From JAHBNG01 sp039028975 (GTDB taxonomy: Bacteria; Chloroflexota; Anaerolineae; Caldilineales; Caldilineaceae), in the NCBI GenBank assembly GCA_039028975.1, contig JBCCHB010000016.1:82797-146796 (forward strand): a DNA stretch of 64,000 bases, given 5' to 3'. The stretch's first letter is position 1. Each line of letters opens with the position of its first letter. A program made the position numbers and the translations under genes. Below are positions 42,879 to 51,983 of this stretch, piece by piece. The notes beneath the pieces are model-generated. The model searched no databases and had not been told where the DNA came from. It saw only the letters and a list, made by a program, of their open reading frames with translations.

Positions 42879-45404
42879 GTGATCATTTACGGCGGCGCAT
42901 ACGAGGAGGTCCTGGAAACACTTTACGTCCTACAGCATTTGGAATTTCTGAGTGATATTCCGCCCCAGGACGCTGCCTATGCGTTAACCATGGCCTGTGA
43001 GTGGGTAGACTTACAGGAAAGGCAGGATCTCTTTCAGCAAGATCAGCCTCTTGAGAAGATCTTTGTCCTTTTAGAAGGATCCGTTTATCAGTCTCGGGTT
43101 GAAAATGATGATTCTGGTCATCCAGCGTTTTCCTTACGACGAACGTGTGGTCCTGGTGCCGTTCTCGGCAAGTATGATCTCCTCTATCGCAATCCTCACA
43201 GCTTGCGAACCCGCGGCCTTGAACCCTGTCGTTTGTTGGCCATCGATGCAACAGCCATTAACCGCCTCATTTTTCAATTCCCAGAGTTACGTAATCAGAT
43301 CGCTCCTCTCCGGCGTGTCAGCAGAATGCGAACCATGCCCTTCTTTTTCCGCATTTCGCTCAATGAGTTGAGCTTGTTGGCAGATGTTGGCGAGCTAAAG
43401 AAGACCAAAGCCGATGAACTCGTCTATGGGCATGGTGAGTCCCTTGATCAGATCTATTTTGTTTCTGTTGGGCAAGTAAAACTTATCTGGGGTGATGGCC
43501 GGGAACTTTGGGTAGGGAATGGCTCTGCCTTTGGCTTCTGCGAAGAGCGGCGTTCGCCGTGGCACCCGTGGGACTCTGATCACCGGGCCATTTCTACTAC
43601 CGACACGGAGCTGCTTATCATCCCTCGCCGAGCCCTCTTTGACATAGCCAATCTGGATGCCGATCAGGTAGGGTACACCCTTCGTCAAGAATGTCAGCGG
43701 ACAATTCAGCGTTTAACTATCTTTCGCAATTACTCCGAATTAGAATGTGATCGGCTTCTAGGTTATATGAGCTACTATCACATTGCTGGTCATCATCACC
43801 TAATTATGCAACAGGGAGAGATTGGCGACAGCATGTGGGTACTGATGCCTAATCGCCGAGCTACTGTGGTTGCGTTGAATAAATCTGGCCAGGAGGTAGC
43901 CAAGAGCCAGGTTGCTGGACCCACCTACTTTAGTGAAGCCGCGTTGCGAGTTCAAAGGTATTTGGAAGCGACCGTCGATGCTGAGCCAGATAGTGAATGG
44001 CTTCGCCTACATTGGCGAGACTTCCGCATGTTTCTGCACGAGGGAAGCGACGAGGGTGAAGCCCTAATCGATAAATTAACGATGACTGTTGATGTCGATA
44101 GTTTGCTCGGCAAACGCGAGGTGCGCCAGCTCTATCCGTGGTTAGAGGATGGGGAGCGATTGGTTCTCTTTCGCAAGCGCCACTGGATTGCATTGGTGGG
44201 TCAGCTGATTGGGCCCTTCTTTGCCTCATTTATTTCCGTTGGTGCCGGTTTTGTACTAACTGGATTGCTACCACTTACCCTGCCTATCCAACTCTTAATT
44301 TGGTTTACCATTGCCGCGTTTGTCATTGGGTACTGGCTGTGGGGTATTGCGGACTACCTGAATGACTTTATCTTGGTGACCAATCGTCGCATTGTACGGC
44401 AAGAGAAGGTGATACTGATCAACGAACTCCGTCAATCATCTTTTTTACGCCAGATTCAGAATGTCGATGTGAATCGTTCGTTTCTGGGCAGTTTTCTCGG
44501 CTATGGAGTAGTGAATATTCAGACGGCTGGTTCAGGCGGGGCAATCACTTTTGAACGTGTTGGTGATCCAGATGAAATTCGGGATAGGATATTTGAAGAG
44601 CGTGCCAGCTTCCAGATGCAGTATCAAGCGGAAAGTAAGAAGATGATTCAGAATGTGCTGGAAGAACGGCTTGGATTGACCCTTCAGATGCCAAGCCGAG
44701 TACGATTAGACGCGGATAGCGAGATCTTTACAGAGGATAAAAAGAGTTTGTGGGATCAGCTAATGGAGTGGCTAGAGCCTGATCTGCAGTTAAATTGGAA
44801 TGAGTTGGAGAAAGTTGAATGGCATAAGCATTGGGTAATTCTGGTTCGAGACATGGCCGGGCCACTTTTTACTATTTTACTCTCCCTGATTAGTGCCGTC
44901 ATACTCTTTAGCCCTCTTCTACTTTTCCCGGCGGCCCAAGTGCTTGCTGGAATTACATTTGCTGCGGCGATTGGTGTGGTTGGAATCGCTGGTTTTGTCT
45001 GGATGTTGTGGGTCTATATTGATTGGCGCAACGATAAATATATTGTTACAGTCGATTCAATCGTAGATGTAGAAAAGAAGCCCTTTTTCTTTGCCGAAGA
45101 GCGCCGTACGGCCCAGCTAGACAATATTGAAAATGTTCAATTGCGTATTGCTGGACCAATCAACTTTATCTTCAACTATGGCAATGTGGAACTGCAGACC
45201 GCAGCTGCAGATGGTGATTTTACTTTTGATTATGTCCCAAATCCGCGGGCTGTGGCTGAAGAAATTCGGAGACGTATTGATACAGTGAGCCATCAACAAG
45301 AGAGAGACCGGGCACGTGCTCGTGCAGAAGAGCTACCGAATTGGTTTGAGACATATAATCGGCTTGACTCAGAACGCGATCCAACCGTTCCGGGGGGGAT
45401 CTAG
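42879..45404 (+). CDS. Protein with three cNMP-binding-like modules and two membrane bPH_2 modules
   Basis: An 841-residue protein. Residues ~15-130, ~150-260 and ~275-390 resemble cyclic-nucleotide-binding beta-rolls (for example LEKIFVLLEGSVYQS, LDQIYFVSVGQVKLIW, GDSMWVLMPNRRATVV). From ~420 a module appears twice: a charged RKRHWIALV or WHKHWVILV start, two membrane segments, then a bacterial PH-like domain (NDFILVTNRRIVRQEKV with GYGVVNIQTAG; NDKYIVTVDSIVDVEKK with NYGNVELQTAA). It looks like a membrane sensor or scaffold; conserved phosphate-binding residues of true cAMP domains are not evident. GTG 42879 follows GAGGAG and lies 17 bases after uvrC. Confidence 0.78.
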   Translation: MIIYGGAYEEVLETLYVLQHLEFLSDIPPQDAAYALTMACEWVDLQERQDLFQQDQPLEKIFVLLEGSVYQSRVENDDSGHPAFSLRRTCGPGAVLGKYDLLYRNPHSLRTRGLEPCRLLAIDATAINRLIFQFPELRNQIAPLRRVSRMRTMPFFFRISLNELSLLADVGELKKTKADELVYGHGESLDQIYFVSVGQVKLIWGDGRELWVGNGSAFGFCEERRSPWHPWDSDHRAISTTDTELLIIPRRALFDIANLDADQVGYTLRQECQRTIQRLTIFRNYSELECDRLLGYMSYYHIAGHHHLIMQQGEIGDSMWVLMPNRRATVVALNKSGQEVAKSQVAGPTYFSEAALRVQRYLEATVDAEPDSEWLRLHWRDFRMFLHEGSDEGEALIDKLTMTVDVDSLLGKREVRQLYPWLEDGERLVLFRKRHWIALVGQLIGPFFASFISVGAGFVLTGLLPLTLPIQLLIWFTIAAFVIGYWLWGIADYLNDFILVTNRRIVRQEKVILINELRQSSFLRQIQNVDVNRSFLGSFLGYGVVNIQTAGSGGAITFERVGDPDEIRDRIFEERASFQMQYQAESKKMIQNVLEERLGLTLQMPSRVRLDADSEIFTEDKKSLWDQLMEWLEPDLQLNWNELEKVEWHKHWVILVRDMAGPLFTILLSLISAVILFSPLLLFPAAQVLAGITFAAAIGVVGIAGFVWMLWVYIDWRNDKYIVTVDSIVDVEKKPFFFAEERRTAQLDNIENVQLRIAGPINFIFNYGNVELQTAAADGDFTFDYVPNPRAVAEEIRRRIDTVSHQQERDRARARAEELPNWFETYNRLDSERDPTVPGGI

Positions 45405-46262
45405 CTACCAACCAAAGCTCAGGCGATCAATCAACCTTCTGGGTAAGTTTGCATCGCGCATTTGATTTTGAGTCTCTTCAATTTCATAAGGGATGCGGTT
45501 ATATTCTAATGTCATCTTCTCGATATCAAAGATGGCGTACGCTGCCCTTGCGTCATTGTCCCTGGGTTGGCCCACACTCCCTGGGTTGATGATGAGACGC
45601 TGTTGCTCTGACGTATTGAGCACTATGGATGCGCCATCTTGGGGCATTAGATAATCAACCGTCGCAACAAACTGACTCTCTTTTTCTGGAGGAGGATCGT
45701 TGGCGTCATACTCCTCCAACTCATCTTCAGAGAATGTAGGATCATCCTGGGGTGCATCTGAGAGGTGATGGAGGCGCCAACGATAGATGGCTGGTTTGTG
45801 GGTATGGCCAACGAAACAGATTGGCTCTTCAAAGAGAGCGAAATTTTCCATAGCAATGCTAGGCGTCAATACATATTCCCAAACTGGCTCCCGAGGGCTT
45901 GCGTGGGTTGCCAGTACTGTGTCTGCATTGGGTGGATTGAGCGGATTATCGGGCAGTTCGTCCAAATAGAGACGATTCTCCTCTTGGAGCTGTTCCCGAG
46001 TCCATAAGACAGCAGAACGCGCCTGAGGATTAAAGTCATTGACATCAATGCCTGGGCGCCCAAGGGTAGCCCAATCATGGTTACCCATTAGGCAGAACAT
46101 AGCCTGGTCACGCATTAACTCGACGCACTCATTAGGGCGTGGCCCGTAACCAACCACATCACCCAAGCACCAGAGCGCGTCATATTGATCTTGAGTAGCC
46201 GCCAAGACCGTTTCCAGGGCCACAAGATTCGCATGTATATCAGAAATAATAAGTACTCGCAT
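45405..46262 (-). CDS. Metallophosphoesterase (YfcE/diadenosine-tetraphosphatase-like)
   Basis: About 285 residues of the calcineurin-like superfamily. Metal motifs are ISDIHANLVALE, LGDVVGYGPRPNE, MGNHDWA, ATHASPREPVWE and FVGHTHKPAIY, followed by a C-terminal INPGSVGQPRD signature. These enzymes hydrolyse phosphodiesters or phosphomonoesters; the substrate is unknown. ATG 46262 was chosen because the fold starts at once; GTG 46283 is an alternative. It is convergent with the preceding gene, the stop codons touching without overlap. Confidence 0.9.
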   Translation of the reverse strand: MRVLIISDIHANLVALETVLAATQDQYDALWCLGDVVGYGPRPNECVELMRDQAMFCLMGNHDWATLGRPGIDVNDFNPQARSAVLWTREQLQEENRLYLDELPDNPLNPPNADTVLATHASPREPVWEYVLTPSIAMENFALFEEPICFVGHTHKPAIYRWRLHHLSDAPQDDPTFSEDELEEYDANDPPPEKESQFVATVDYLMPQDGASIVLNTSEQQRLIINPGSVGQPRDNDARAAYAIFDIEKMTLEYNRIPYEIEETQNQMRDANLPRRLIDRLSFGW

Positions 46263-46379
46263 AATAGTATAATGATGCCACACTTTATCTTTACTGTAAA
46301 GAGTAGTAGCTTAAAGGAAAGTAAATCAACAGAATCTCAACCATTCGGCAACCACAATAGAACGATGGTTGACAGGGTT

Positions 46380-46506
46380 ATCAGTAGATCGCAATATGTC
46401 ATTCTGAGCGCAGCGAAGAATCTCAATTCGTATTGCTACAGGAAGAAGATTCTTCGTCGCAAGCTCCTCAGAATGACAACGAACTCTCTGGTTGCGATCT
46501 ACTGAT
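46380..46506. repeat. Nested inverted-repeat element (MITE-like)
   Basis: Outer arms ATCAGTAGATCGCAA (46380-46394) and TTGCGATCTACTGAT (46492-46506) are perfect complements. Inner arms TGTCATTCTGAG (46397-46408) and CTCAGAATGACA (46467-46478), plus GAAGAATC and GATTCTTC, continue the palindrome, so the 127-base element could fold almost end to end. The TGTCATTCTGAG...CGAAGAATCT core recurs at 62624-62650. No protein is encoded. It occupies most of the 319-base gap before the NAD kinase gene. Confidence 0.7.
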
Positions 46507-46581
46507 TATCGAAGAGACCAGAATTATCTTGGCCCTGTGATAACCACCTGGGACCCCGAATAGACAGGAAATTCTACACAA

Positions 46582-47463
46582 ATGACACAACCGAAAAAAC
46601 TTCGAGGCACGTACATAGGTATTCTTCACCACCCCAATAAGCCCGAGTCGCTAGAGCTCTCGCGACAGATCGAGCACTATCTGCGTAATGAAGGGCATAC
46701 AGATATCTGGCGGGAGTCAGCTTGGGCTGTTGATGAGATCGACTATAAATTGCCGGATGGATTATCCTTACTGATCACCTTGGGTGGGGATGGTACGCTT
46801 TTGCGTGCTGCCCGCATAGGGGCTGCATACGGGATTCCAATGTTGGGCGTCAAAATGGGGCGCTTGGGTTTTCTGGCCGAAATTCTACCAGAAGAATGGC
46901 AAAGCCTGCTGAATCGGGTCCTAGATGGTGACTACTGGATCGAGGAACGTCTCATGGTCCGCGCTCGTGTAGAACGCCAGCTCGAGCCGACATCAGTGGA
47001 ACGAACCATCATCTGTGAGTACGACGCACTCAACGATGTGGTACTAAGCCGAGGTGATTTGGCTCGTATCGTTCGCATTAGCGTTCAGCTCGATGGTGGA
47101 TATTTGACCCGATATACTTGTGACGGGGTCATCGTCAGCACCGCAACCGGTAGCACTGGCTATGCACTGGCTGTAAGCGGACCCATACTGCCTCCAGAGC
47201 TACGGAATATTCTAGTGATTCCGATTGCACCTCATCTGAGCATGGATCGGGCTGTCGTTCTCTCTGAAGGAGCAGAGATTCGGATGCAGGCGTATAGTGA
47301 TCATGCCTCTATGCTCACCGTCGATGGACAGTTTGTTGTTGAAATAGAGGAAGGCGATCAAGTCGTCGTGGTCGGTAGCCCCCATCTGGCACGCTTTATT
47401 CGCTTGCGCGAGCGTAGCTACTTCTACCAAACGCTGATGGATAAGCTTCAATGGACCACATAA
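46582..47463 (+). CDS. nadK: NAD kinase
   Basis: A 293-residue ATP-NAD kinase that makes NADP. The signature GGDGTLLRAAR (in LITLGGDGTLLRA), then GVKMGRLGFLAE, NDVVLSRG, the glycine-rich DGVIVSTATGSTGYALAVSG and the Ser/Asp-rich VDGQ end are all present. ATG 46582 follows AGGAAA at a rather long spacing. Cytoplasmic. Confidence 0.95.
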   Translation: MTQPKKLRGTYIGILHHPNKPESLELSRQIEHYLRNEGHTDIWRESAWAVDEIDYKLPDGLSLLITLGGDGTLLRAARIGAAYGIPMLGVKMGRLGFLAEILPEEWQSLLNRVLDGDYWIEERLMVRARVERQLEPTSVERTIICEYDALNDVVLSRGDLARIVRISVQLDGGYLTRYTCDGVIVSTATGSTGYALAVSGPILPPELRNILVIPIAPHLSMDRAVVLSEGAEIRMQAYSDHASMLTVDGQFVVEIEEGDQVVVVGSPHLARFIRLRERSYFYQTLMDKLQWTT

Positions 47464-47537
47464 GTATACTTCGCCAGAAAAGTATTGTCCTGACTTTTGA
47501 CTAAGCTACTCTGGGAAATTTCGAGAAGGAAAGACAT

Positions 47538-47553
47538 CCCCGTGAAGACGGGG
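47538..47553 (+). repeat. Short GC-rich hairpin in leader of zinc-ribbon membrane protein
   Basis: CCCCGT (47538-47543), loop GAAG and ACGGGG (47548-47553) make a compact stem 40 bases before the next start codon. It may stabilise the leader or weakly terminate nadK; no T-run follows. Confidence 0.4.
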
Positions 47554-47592
47554 AAAAGCTATTTCTGGCCATCTATAAGTGGATTATTAATC

Positions 47593-48177
47593 ATGACAGA
47601 AAGTTTAGAACAGAGTACATTAGAGCATCCATCAGCAGAGGAAGCTATCTTCTGCGTGAACCATCCGAATACCGAAACCTTGCTGCGCTGCAATCGCTGC
47701 AATGATCCAATCTGCTTAAAATGTGCCAAACTGACGGACGTGGGGTACCGATGTCCCAATTGCTTACGGCAGGTACAGAGCAAGTACTTTAATGCAGAAG
47801 ACCAAGATAATCCGATTGCCTTTGGCGTTGGGTTCCTGGTCACGCTCATTGCGGCTCCCATCGTGGCCATGTTAATTACGCGCTTTGGCCTCTTCTTTGG
47901 ATTGATGATTGCATTTATCGCTGGGTCAGGAGCGGGCGGTGCGCTGGCGCAGATTATTCGGTCTGCTGTCGGGAAACGGCGAGGTTTGTATCTTCGTCAT
48001 TTCGCTGTCGCGGGGATCATTTCGGGATTGCTGATTGGCATACTCATTGCTGGTTTCATCATTGGCGGATTAGGCGGAGCCATCGGATTTGTTCTACTTC
48101 TTTTTTCACCTTCAGGATGGCCCATGCTCTTATTTTCTTTCTTGGTAATTACAACGGTGGTGGGAATACTACGGTAA
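47593..48177 (+). CDS. B-box-type zinc-finger membrane protein
   Basis: About 194 residues. Residues ~20-60 hold a zinc-binding ribbon: CVNHPNTET, CNRC, CLKC and CPNC. Four to five hydrophobic helices follow (for example FGVGFLVTLIAAPIVAML and GIISGLLIGILIAGFIIGG). Such proteins are common in Chloroflexota and related phyla, with unknown function. ATG 47593 was chosen because upstream codons are not conserved-looking. Confidence 0.75.
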   Translation: MTESLEQSTLEHPSAEEAIFCVNHPNTETLLRCNRCNDPICLKCAKLTDVGYRCPNCLRQVQSKYFNAEDQDNPIAFGVGFLVTLIAAPIVAMLITRFGLFFGLMIAFIAGSGAGGALAQIIRSAVGKRRGLYLRHFAVAGIISGLLIGILIAGFIIGGLGGAIGFVLLLFSPSGWPMLLFSFLVITTVVGILR

Positions 48178-48310
48178 GGCAAGAGGGCTAGTCTATATAG
48201 GCGCTGGTCGCTAGGACAATTTACATTATAAGCGTCAGAAGGGTATGGCAAGTTAGCGAGGTTATTATCGATTATTTTAGAGGGGGCTATAGGACACTAA
48301 TTTTCTCTTA

Positions 48311-48790
48311 TCATTTGTATTGAGTTTGTAAATGCTCAATCTCCTCCAGTAAGGCGGCCGGATCAGCAGATAGCAGGGAAGTCGTCCGCTCAATCAAGCG
48401 ACGTTGAGTATCACTTAGGTCAGAAGGAAGTTCATCCTCATCCAGAATGGTACAGTAGCCATTCGGGCGAATGAGAAGATCGATCTCCAGATCGCGCCAA
48501 GTTATCTTATTTAGGGTGATGGTTGTATTGTCACAGATATTGACATAGAGACCCAACGTGTCGCCTGTGGGAGATACCCAGTGATACACATTGTAGTGAC
48601 GGTCAGACCAAAAATATCCATAGCTTAACGTGTTGGCGGGTAACAAGATCTCTTCCATCTGGTATGCCTGCTCCAAGTGATAGAGAACAATCACCCACCC
48701 TCGCTCCTGATGGACTACATCACAGAGAAACTCCTGCTGTTTTCCATTCAGCTTCTCTTTGATTTCTACAATCTGGCGCCGTTCAGCCAT
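48311..48790 (-). CDS. DUF402 domain protein
   Basis: A 159-residue protein matching the DUF402 fold: SYGYFWSDRHYNVYHW, LGLYVNICDNTTI, WRDLEIDLLIRPNGYCTILDE (split) and DELPSDLSDTQR. Some DUF402 members are nucleoside di/triphosphate phosphatases; the conserved acidic cluster is present here but activity is inferred. It lies after the DnaK operon on the same strand, separated by 78 bases. Confidence 0.85.
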   Translation of the reverse strand: MAERRQIVEIKEKLNGKQQEFLCDVVHQERGWVIVLYHLEQAYQMEEILLPANTLSYGYFWSDRHYNVYHWVSPTGDTLGLYVNICDNTTITLNKITWRDLEIDLLIRPNGYCTILDEDELPSDLSDTQRRLIERTTSLLSADPAALLEEIEHLQTQYK

Positions 48791-48868
48791 AGGTAGATCT
48801 GACCGTCTTTCCCCACCGCCGTAAACGAATACAACGTTTCAAAGTGTGATAATTTGGAAGAGTCCAAA

Positions 48869-50641
48869 CTAATCTTCTGCGTCCATCAAAATATCGATCA
48901 ACTCATCGCTAAATTCTTCAACTTGGTCTTCGTCCCCGGCCTCAACGGCTTGTCTGACTTGGTCTCTTAAGCGACGAATTTCTGCCTTCAACTCTTCAGC
49001 CATATCTTCGCTCTCTACTGCTTCGTCTGCTCTATCCAACAGAACCTTGACGCCCGGATCCATTGCCGTATCATCAACAAGCGCACCATCAACGGTTGTG
49101 GCAGCGGCTACACTGGACAGCTTGGCTTGGCTAGCCGAAATTTCATCAGGACTTAGCCTTTGGCGGCTGGCTTTCATCTGCTCGGAGACTTGGTTGCCGG
49201 TCGTTTTATCGGTGACAGTTACATCTAAAATGCCATTCACATCTAACCTAAAATTGACATGAACTTCTGGCAAACCATCATCCCTCTCCATGCTTGGCTC
49301 CAGCCCTTCGAACATGAATTCACCCAAAAGCACATTCTCTGAGGCTCGCTGGCTTTCTCCCTGAAAGACCTTGATCTGCACCGTATCTTGAGCTGGATGC
49401 ATGGTGGTAAATAGCTCGCTCTTTTGGACCGGAATCGTCGTGTTCCGTCGAATCAAAGGTGCGAAATGATCAGATTGCAAATCACCCGCCATGGTAATGG
49501 TTGCCGTCTCAACGCCTAAGGAAAGAGGCGTTACATCGACAAGTACAGCATCGATCTCTTCACCGGCAATGATGGCTGCCTGAACAGCCGCTCCTAGCGC
49601 CACAGCTGCATCTGGATCAACTTCCCCATGGGGATCCTGCCCCATATGCGAGCTAACCATCTCGGTAACCGCGGGAATGCGAGTTGAACCACCCACCAAA
49701 AGAATCCTATCAATATCACTCGTCTCCAATTGAGCATCCTTGAGGGCATTATCGATGCACGTGATGGTGCTTTCTAGTAGATCTTGAATGCGTTCGATGA
49801 ACTCAAGTCGGCTAACACTGCGCCGTATATGCAGCGGATTGCCTGTTGCGTCATCGGCAATGTATTCCAATTCGACCGTTGTATCTGGCTCACCAGAGAG
49901 CGCGATCTTCGCTTCCTCTGCAGCTCGAAGCAGTCGGTTCCATGCCCGCTGATCGTCGTGAAGATCGATCTCATGTTCAGCTGCAAATTCCTCTGCTATC
50001 AGTTCGGCCAATCGTTCATCGAAGTCATCACCACCCAGATAGTTATCGCCAGCTGTGGCCATCACATCCACCACGCCATAGTTTAGCTCGATGATCGAAA
50101 CATCAAATGTCCCACCACCCAGGTCATAGACAAGGATACGCATATGCTCATCATCATTAATGCCATATCCGTACGCAAGCGCTGCTGCAGTCGGCTCATT
50201 GATGATTCGTTCTACATCTAGCCCCGCAATGGCTCCGGCTTCCATTGTGGCCTGACGTTGTACTTCGTTAAAGTATGCCGGGACCGTAATTACAGCCCTA
50301 GTAACCGGTTGACCAATGGCTGCTTCTGCCGCGTCTTTTATGGCGCGTAAGACGAAAGCAGAGATCTCTTGGGGCGTATAACTTTGCCCAGCCATCTCTA
50401 CAGTCTCATCCTTGCCCATTTGCCGTTTGATGGAACGAATGGTTCTCTCTGGCGCGACAATCCACTGATTGTGGGCCGTTTTCCCCACCAGTATCTCCCC
50501 ATCTGCCGAGACGCCTACAATGGATGGCAGCAGATCGGATTCGTCAATTGGATAGATCTTGGGGACGCCATTCTCTGTCATGGCGAGTACGGAATTGGTG
50601 GTACCCAGGTCAATACCCAGGATTTTGTCAGATGAGGTCAT
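48869..50641 (-). CDS. DnaK-like Hsp70 chaperone
   Basis: About 590 residues, somewhat shorter than canonical DnaK (about 610-640). The ATPase domain has ILGIDLGTTNSVLA, VITVPAYFNEVQRQAT, INEPTAAALAYGYG, LVYDLGGGTFDVSI and LLVGGSTRIPAV. The substrate-binding domain has the VDVTPLSLGVET linker, and the lid is short and acidic at the end. ATG 50641 overlaps the stop of the GrpE-fusion gene by 14 bases. As last gene of the TPR-J-GrpE-Hsp70 operon it may be a second, specialised Hsp70, because grpE elsewhere in the window has no dnaK beside it. Confidence 0.92.
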   Translation of the reverse strand: MTSSDKILGIDLGTTNSVLAMTENGVPKIYPIDESDLLPSIVGVSADGEILVGKTAHNQWIVAPERTIRSIKRQMGKDETVEMAGQSYTPQEISAFVLRAIKDAAEAAIGQPVTRAVITVPAYFNEVQRQATMEAGAIAGLDVERIINEPTAAALAYGYGINDDEHMRILVYDLGGGTFDVSIIELNYGVVDVMATAGDNYLGGDDFDERLAELIAEEFAAEHEIDLHDDQRAWNRLLRAAEEAKIALSGEPDTTVELEYIADDATGNPLHIRRSVSRLEFIERIQDLLESTITCIDNALKDAQLETSDIDRILLVGGSTRIPAVTEMVSSHMGQDPHGEVDPDAAVALGAAVQAAIIAGEEIDAVLVDVTPLSLGVETATITMAGDLQSDHFAPLIRRNTTIPVQKSELFTTMHPAQDTVQIKVFQGESQRASENVLLGEFMFEGLEPSMERDDGLPEVHVNFRLDVNGILDVTVTDKTTGNQVSEQMKASRQRLSPDEISASQAKLSSVAAATTVDGALVDDTAMDPGVKVLLDRADEAVESEDMAEELKAEIRRLRDQVRQAVEAGDEDQVEEFSDELIDILMDAED

Positions 50642-51983
50642 TAGGTTCCTTTGGCTTCTCTGGTCCGCGGGCAACGACTACTTCCGCATAGCGGAGGACG
50701 CGCCGATTCTGGCGATATCCCGTCTTGAAGACGGCAGTGATTGTGTCAGGTTCAACAGCAGAATTTGTTTGGGCTTCGACGGCTACATGAACGCGAGGAT
50801 CAAACATCTGGCCTTCTGCCGGAATGGCAGTGATGCCTTCGGCCGCAAAGATCTTAAAGAATCGATCCCGTACCAACTCCAGCCCTTCAAGCCAGCCTTC
50901 AATGGCGCTGATGCCAGCCAGCTCCTGGGTAACGTTGACGTTCGCCAGCTCCTGTATTAGAAGGTCTAGCGCTTCATTTCGCCTCATGGCGTCCGAATTG
51001 GGGCTTCCCCCTACCATCTCACGCGCTCTGGCCCAAAAGCCATCATCAATAGGCTCCTTGTGCTCTTGTAGCAGAGCCGTGAGGGTTCTGCGTTTTGCTT
51101 CCGTACGATGGCTTTGTTCTTCACGCAATCGTTGAAGTAACTCACTTCCCTTGGCAAGCGCCAGCTCTAAGCCATCCAAGGCCGGGAAGAGATCTGCGGC
51201 CATTTCACCCCGCGCTGCAATTCGATTTTCACTTATTTGCTGCTGTTGTACAGCTACCTGATCTTCCTGAATCTCCTCTCGTCGGTTCACAACGCTTTGT
51301 AGAGTCTGGATAGCATTGGTCACCTGGCTCTCTTTGCTCTCCGAGAGGGCATTTGTTTTGAATTGGGTACGGTTCAGCTTTTTCACCGCACCCAGTAGTT
51401 CATCAAGTTGCTCTGTGTTGGCCACGCGCTGAGATAAGCTTTCAACCTGATCTTGCTTGGCAGATCCTCGTACGAGGGGTTCCCACTGCTCTTGGCGCTC
51501 CATCACTTGACGCAACTGGTTGAGCTGTGCTTCATCATATTGGGATAGCCCATTCATCATCTGGCGCAAGGCATCTATCTGTTCGTAATAGCTTTGGGAG
51601 ATGTTTTCCAGCTGCTCTTCCTTAACAACGCTTTGCATCAAGGGTTCCCACTGCTCCTGGCGCTCTGTCAGTTTGCGTAACTGGCCAAGCTGATCATCGT
51701 TCCGTTGGAACAGATTGTTCATCAGCTGACGCAAAGACTCCATCTGCTCATGGTGGCTTTCCATCTGGACCGCCATCTGGCCTAGTTGTTCGCGAGTCGC
51801 CTCGCCACCCATGGGGTCGGTTAGGCTGACGGTGAGCGCGGCCACTTGATCGTGGTTAAGCCGGGAAACTGTAGCCAGCCGATCCAACTGGCTCTGCATG
51901 GCATCGAGCTGGGCATTTAACTGGAGCAGGCGCTGCTCAGCTTGTGGAGATGGGGTAGGGTCACTCAACATGTCTGAACTCAT
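50628..51983 (-). CDS. Coiled-coil protein with C-terminal GrpE domain
   Basis: A 451-residue protein. The first ~250 residues are coiled coil with a repeated block of about 51 residues: MESLRQLMNNL with LTERQEQWEPLM, and again IDALRQMMNGL with VMERQEQWEPLV. The C-terminal ~190 residues are GrpE-like (ADLFPALDGLELALAKG, EGITAIPAEGQMFDPRVHVAV, GYRQNRRVLRYAEVVVARG). It is thus a GrpE-type exchange factor with a long extra stalk for the adjacent Hsp70. It overlaps the J-like gene by 23 bases and dnaK by 14. Confidence 0.85.
   Translation of the reverse strand: MSSDMLSDPTPSPQAEQRLLQLNAQLDAMQSQLDRLATVSRLNHDQVAALTVSLTDPMGGEATREQLGQMAVQMESHHEQMESLRQLMNNLFQRNDDQLGQLRKLTERQEQWEPLMQSVVKEEQLENISQSYYEQIDALRQMMNGLSQYDEAQLNQLRQVMERQEQWEPLVRGSAKQDQVESLSQRVANTEQLDELLGAVKKLNRTQFKTNALSESKESQVTNAIQTLQSVVNRREEIQEDQVAVQQQQISENRIAARGEMAADLFPALDGLELALAKGSELLQRLREEQSHRTEAKRRTLTALLQEHKEPIDDGFWARAREMVGGSPNSDAMRRNEALDLLIQELANVNVTQELAGISAIEGWLEGLELVRDRFFKIFAAEGITAIPAEGQMFDPRVHVAVEAQTNSAVEPDTITAVFKTGYRQNRRVLRYAEVVVARGPEKPKEPNDLI

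Noticed and set aside
47538..47553. CCCCGT-GAAG-ACGGGG hairpin as a CRISPR repeat
   Set aside because: Similar to some CRISPR repeat stems but occurs only once, with no spacers or cas genes.
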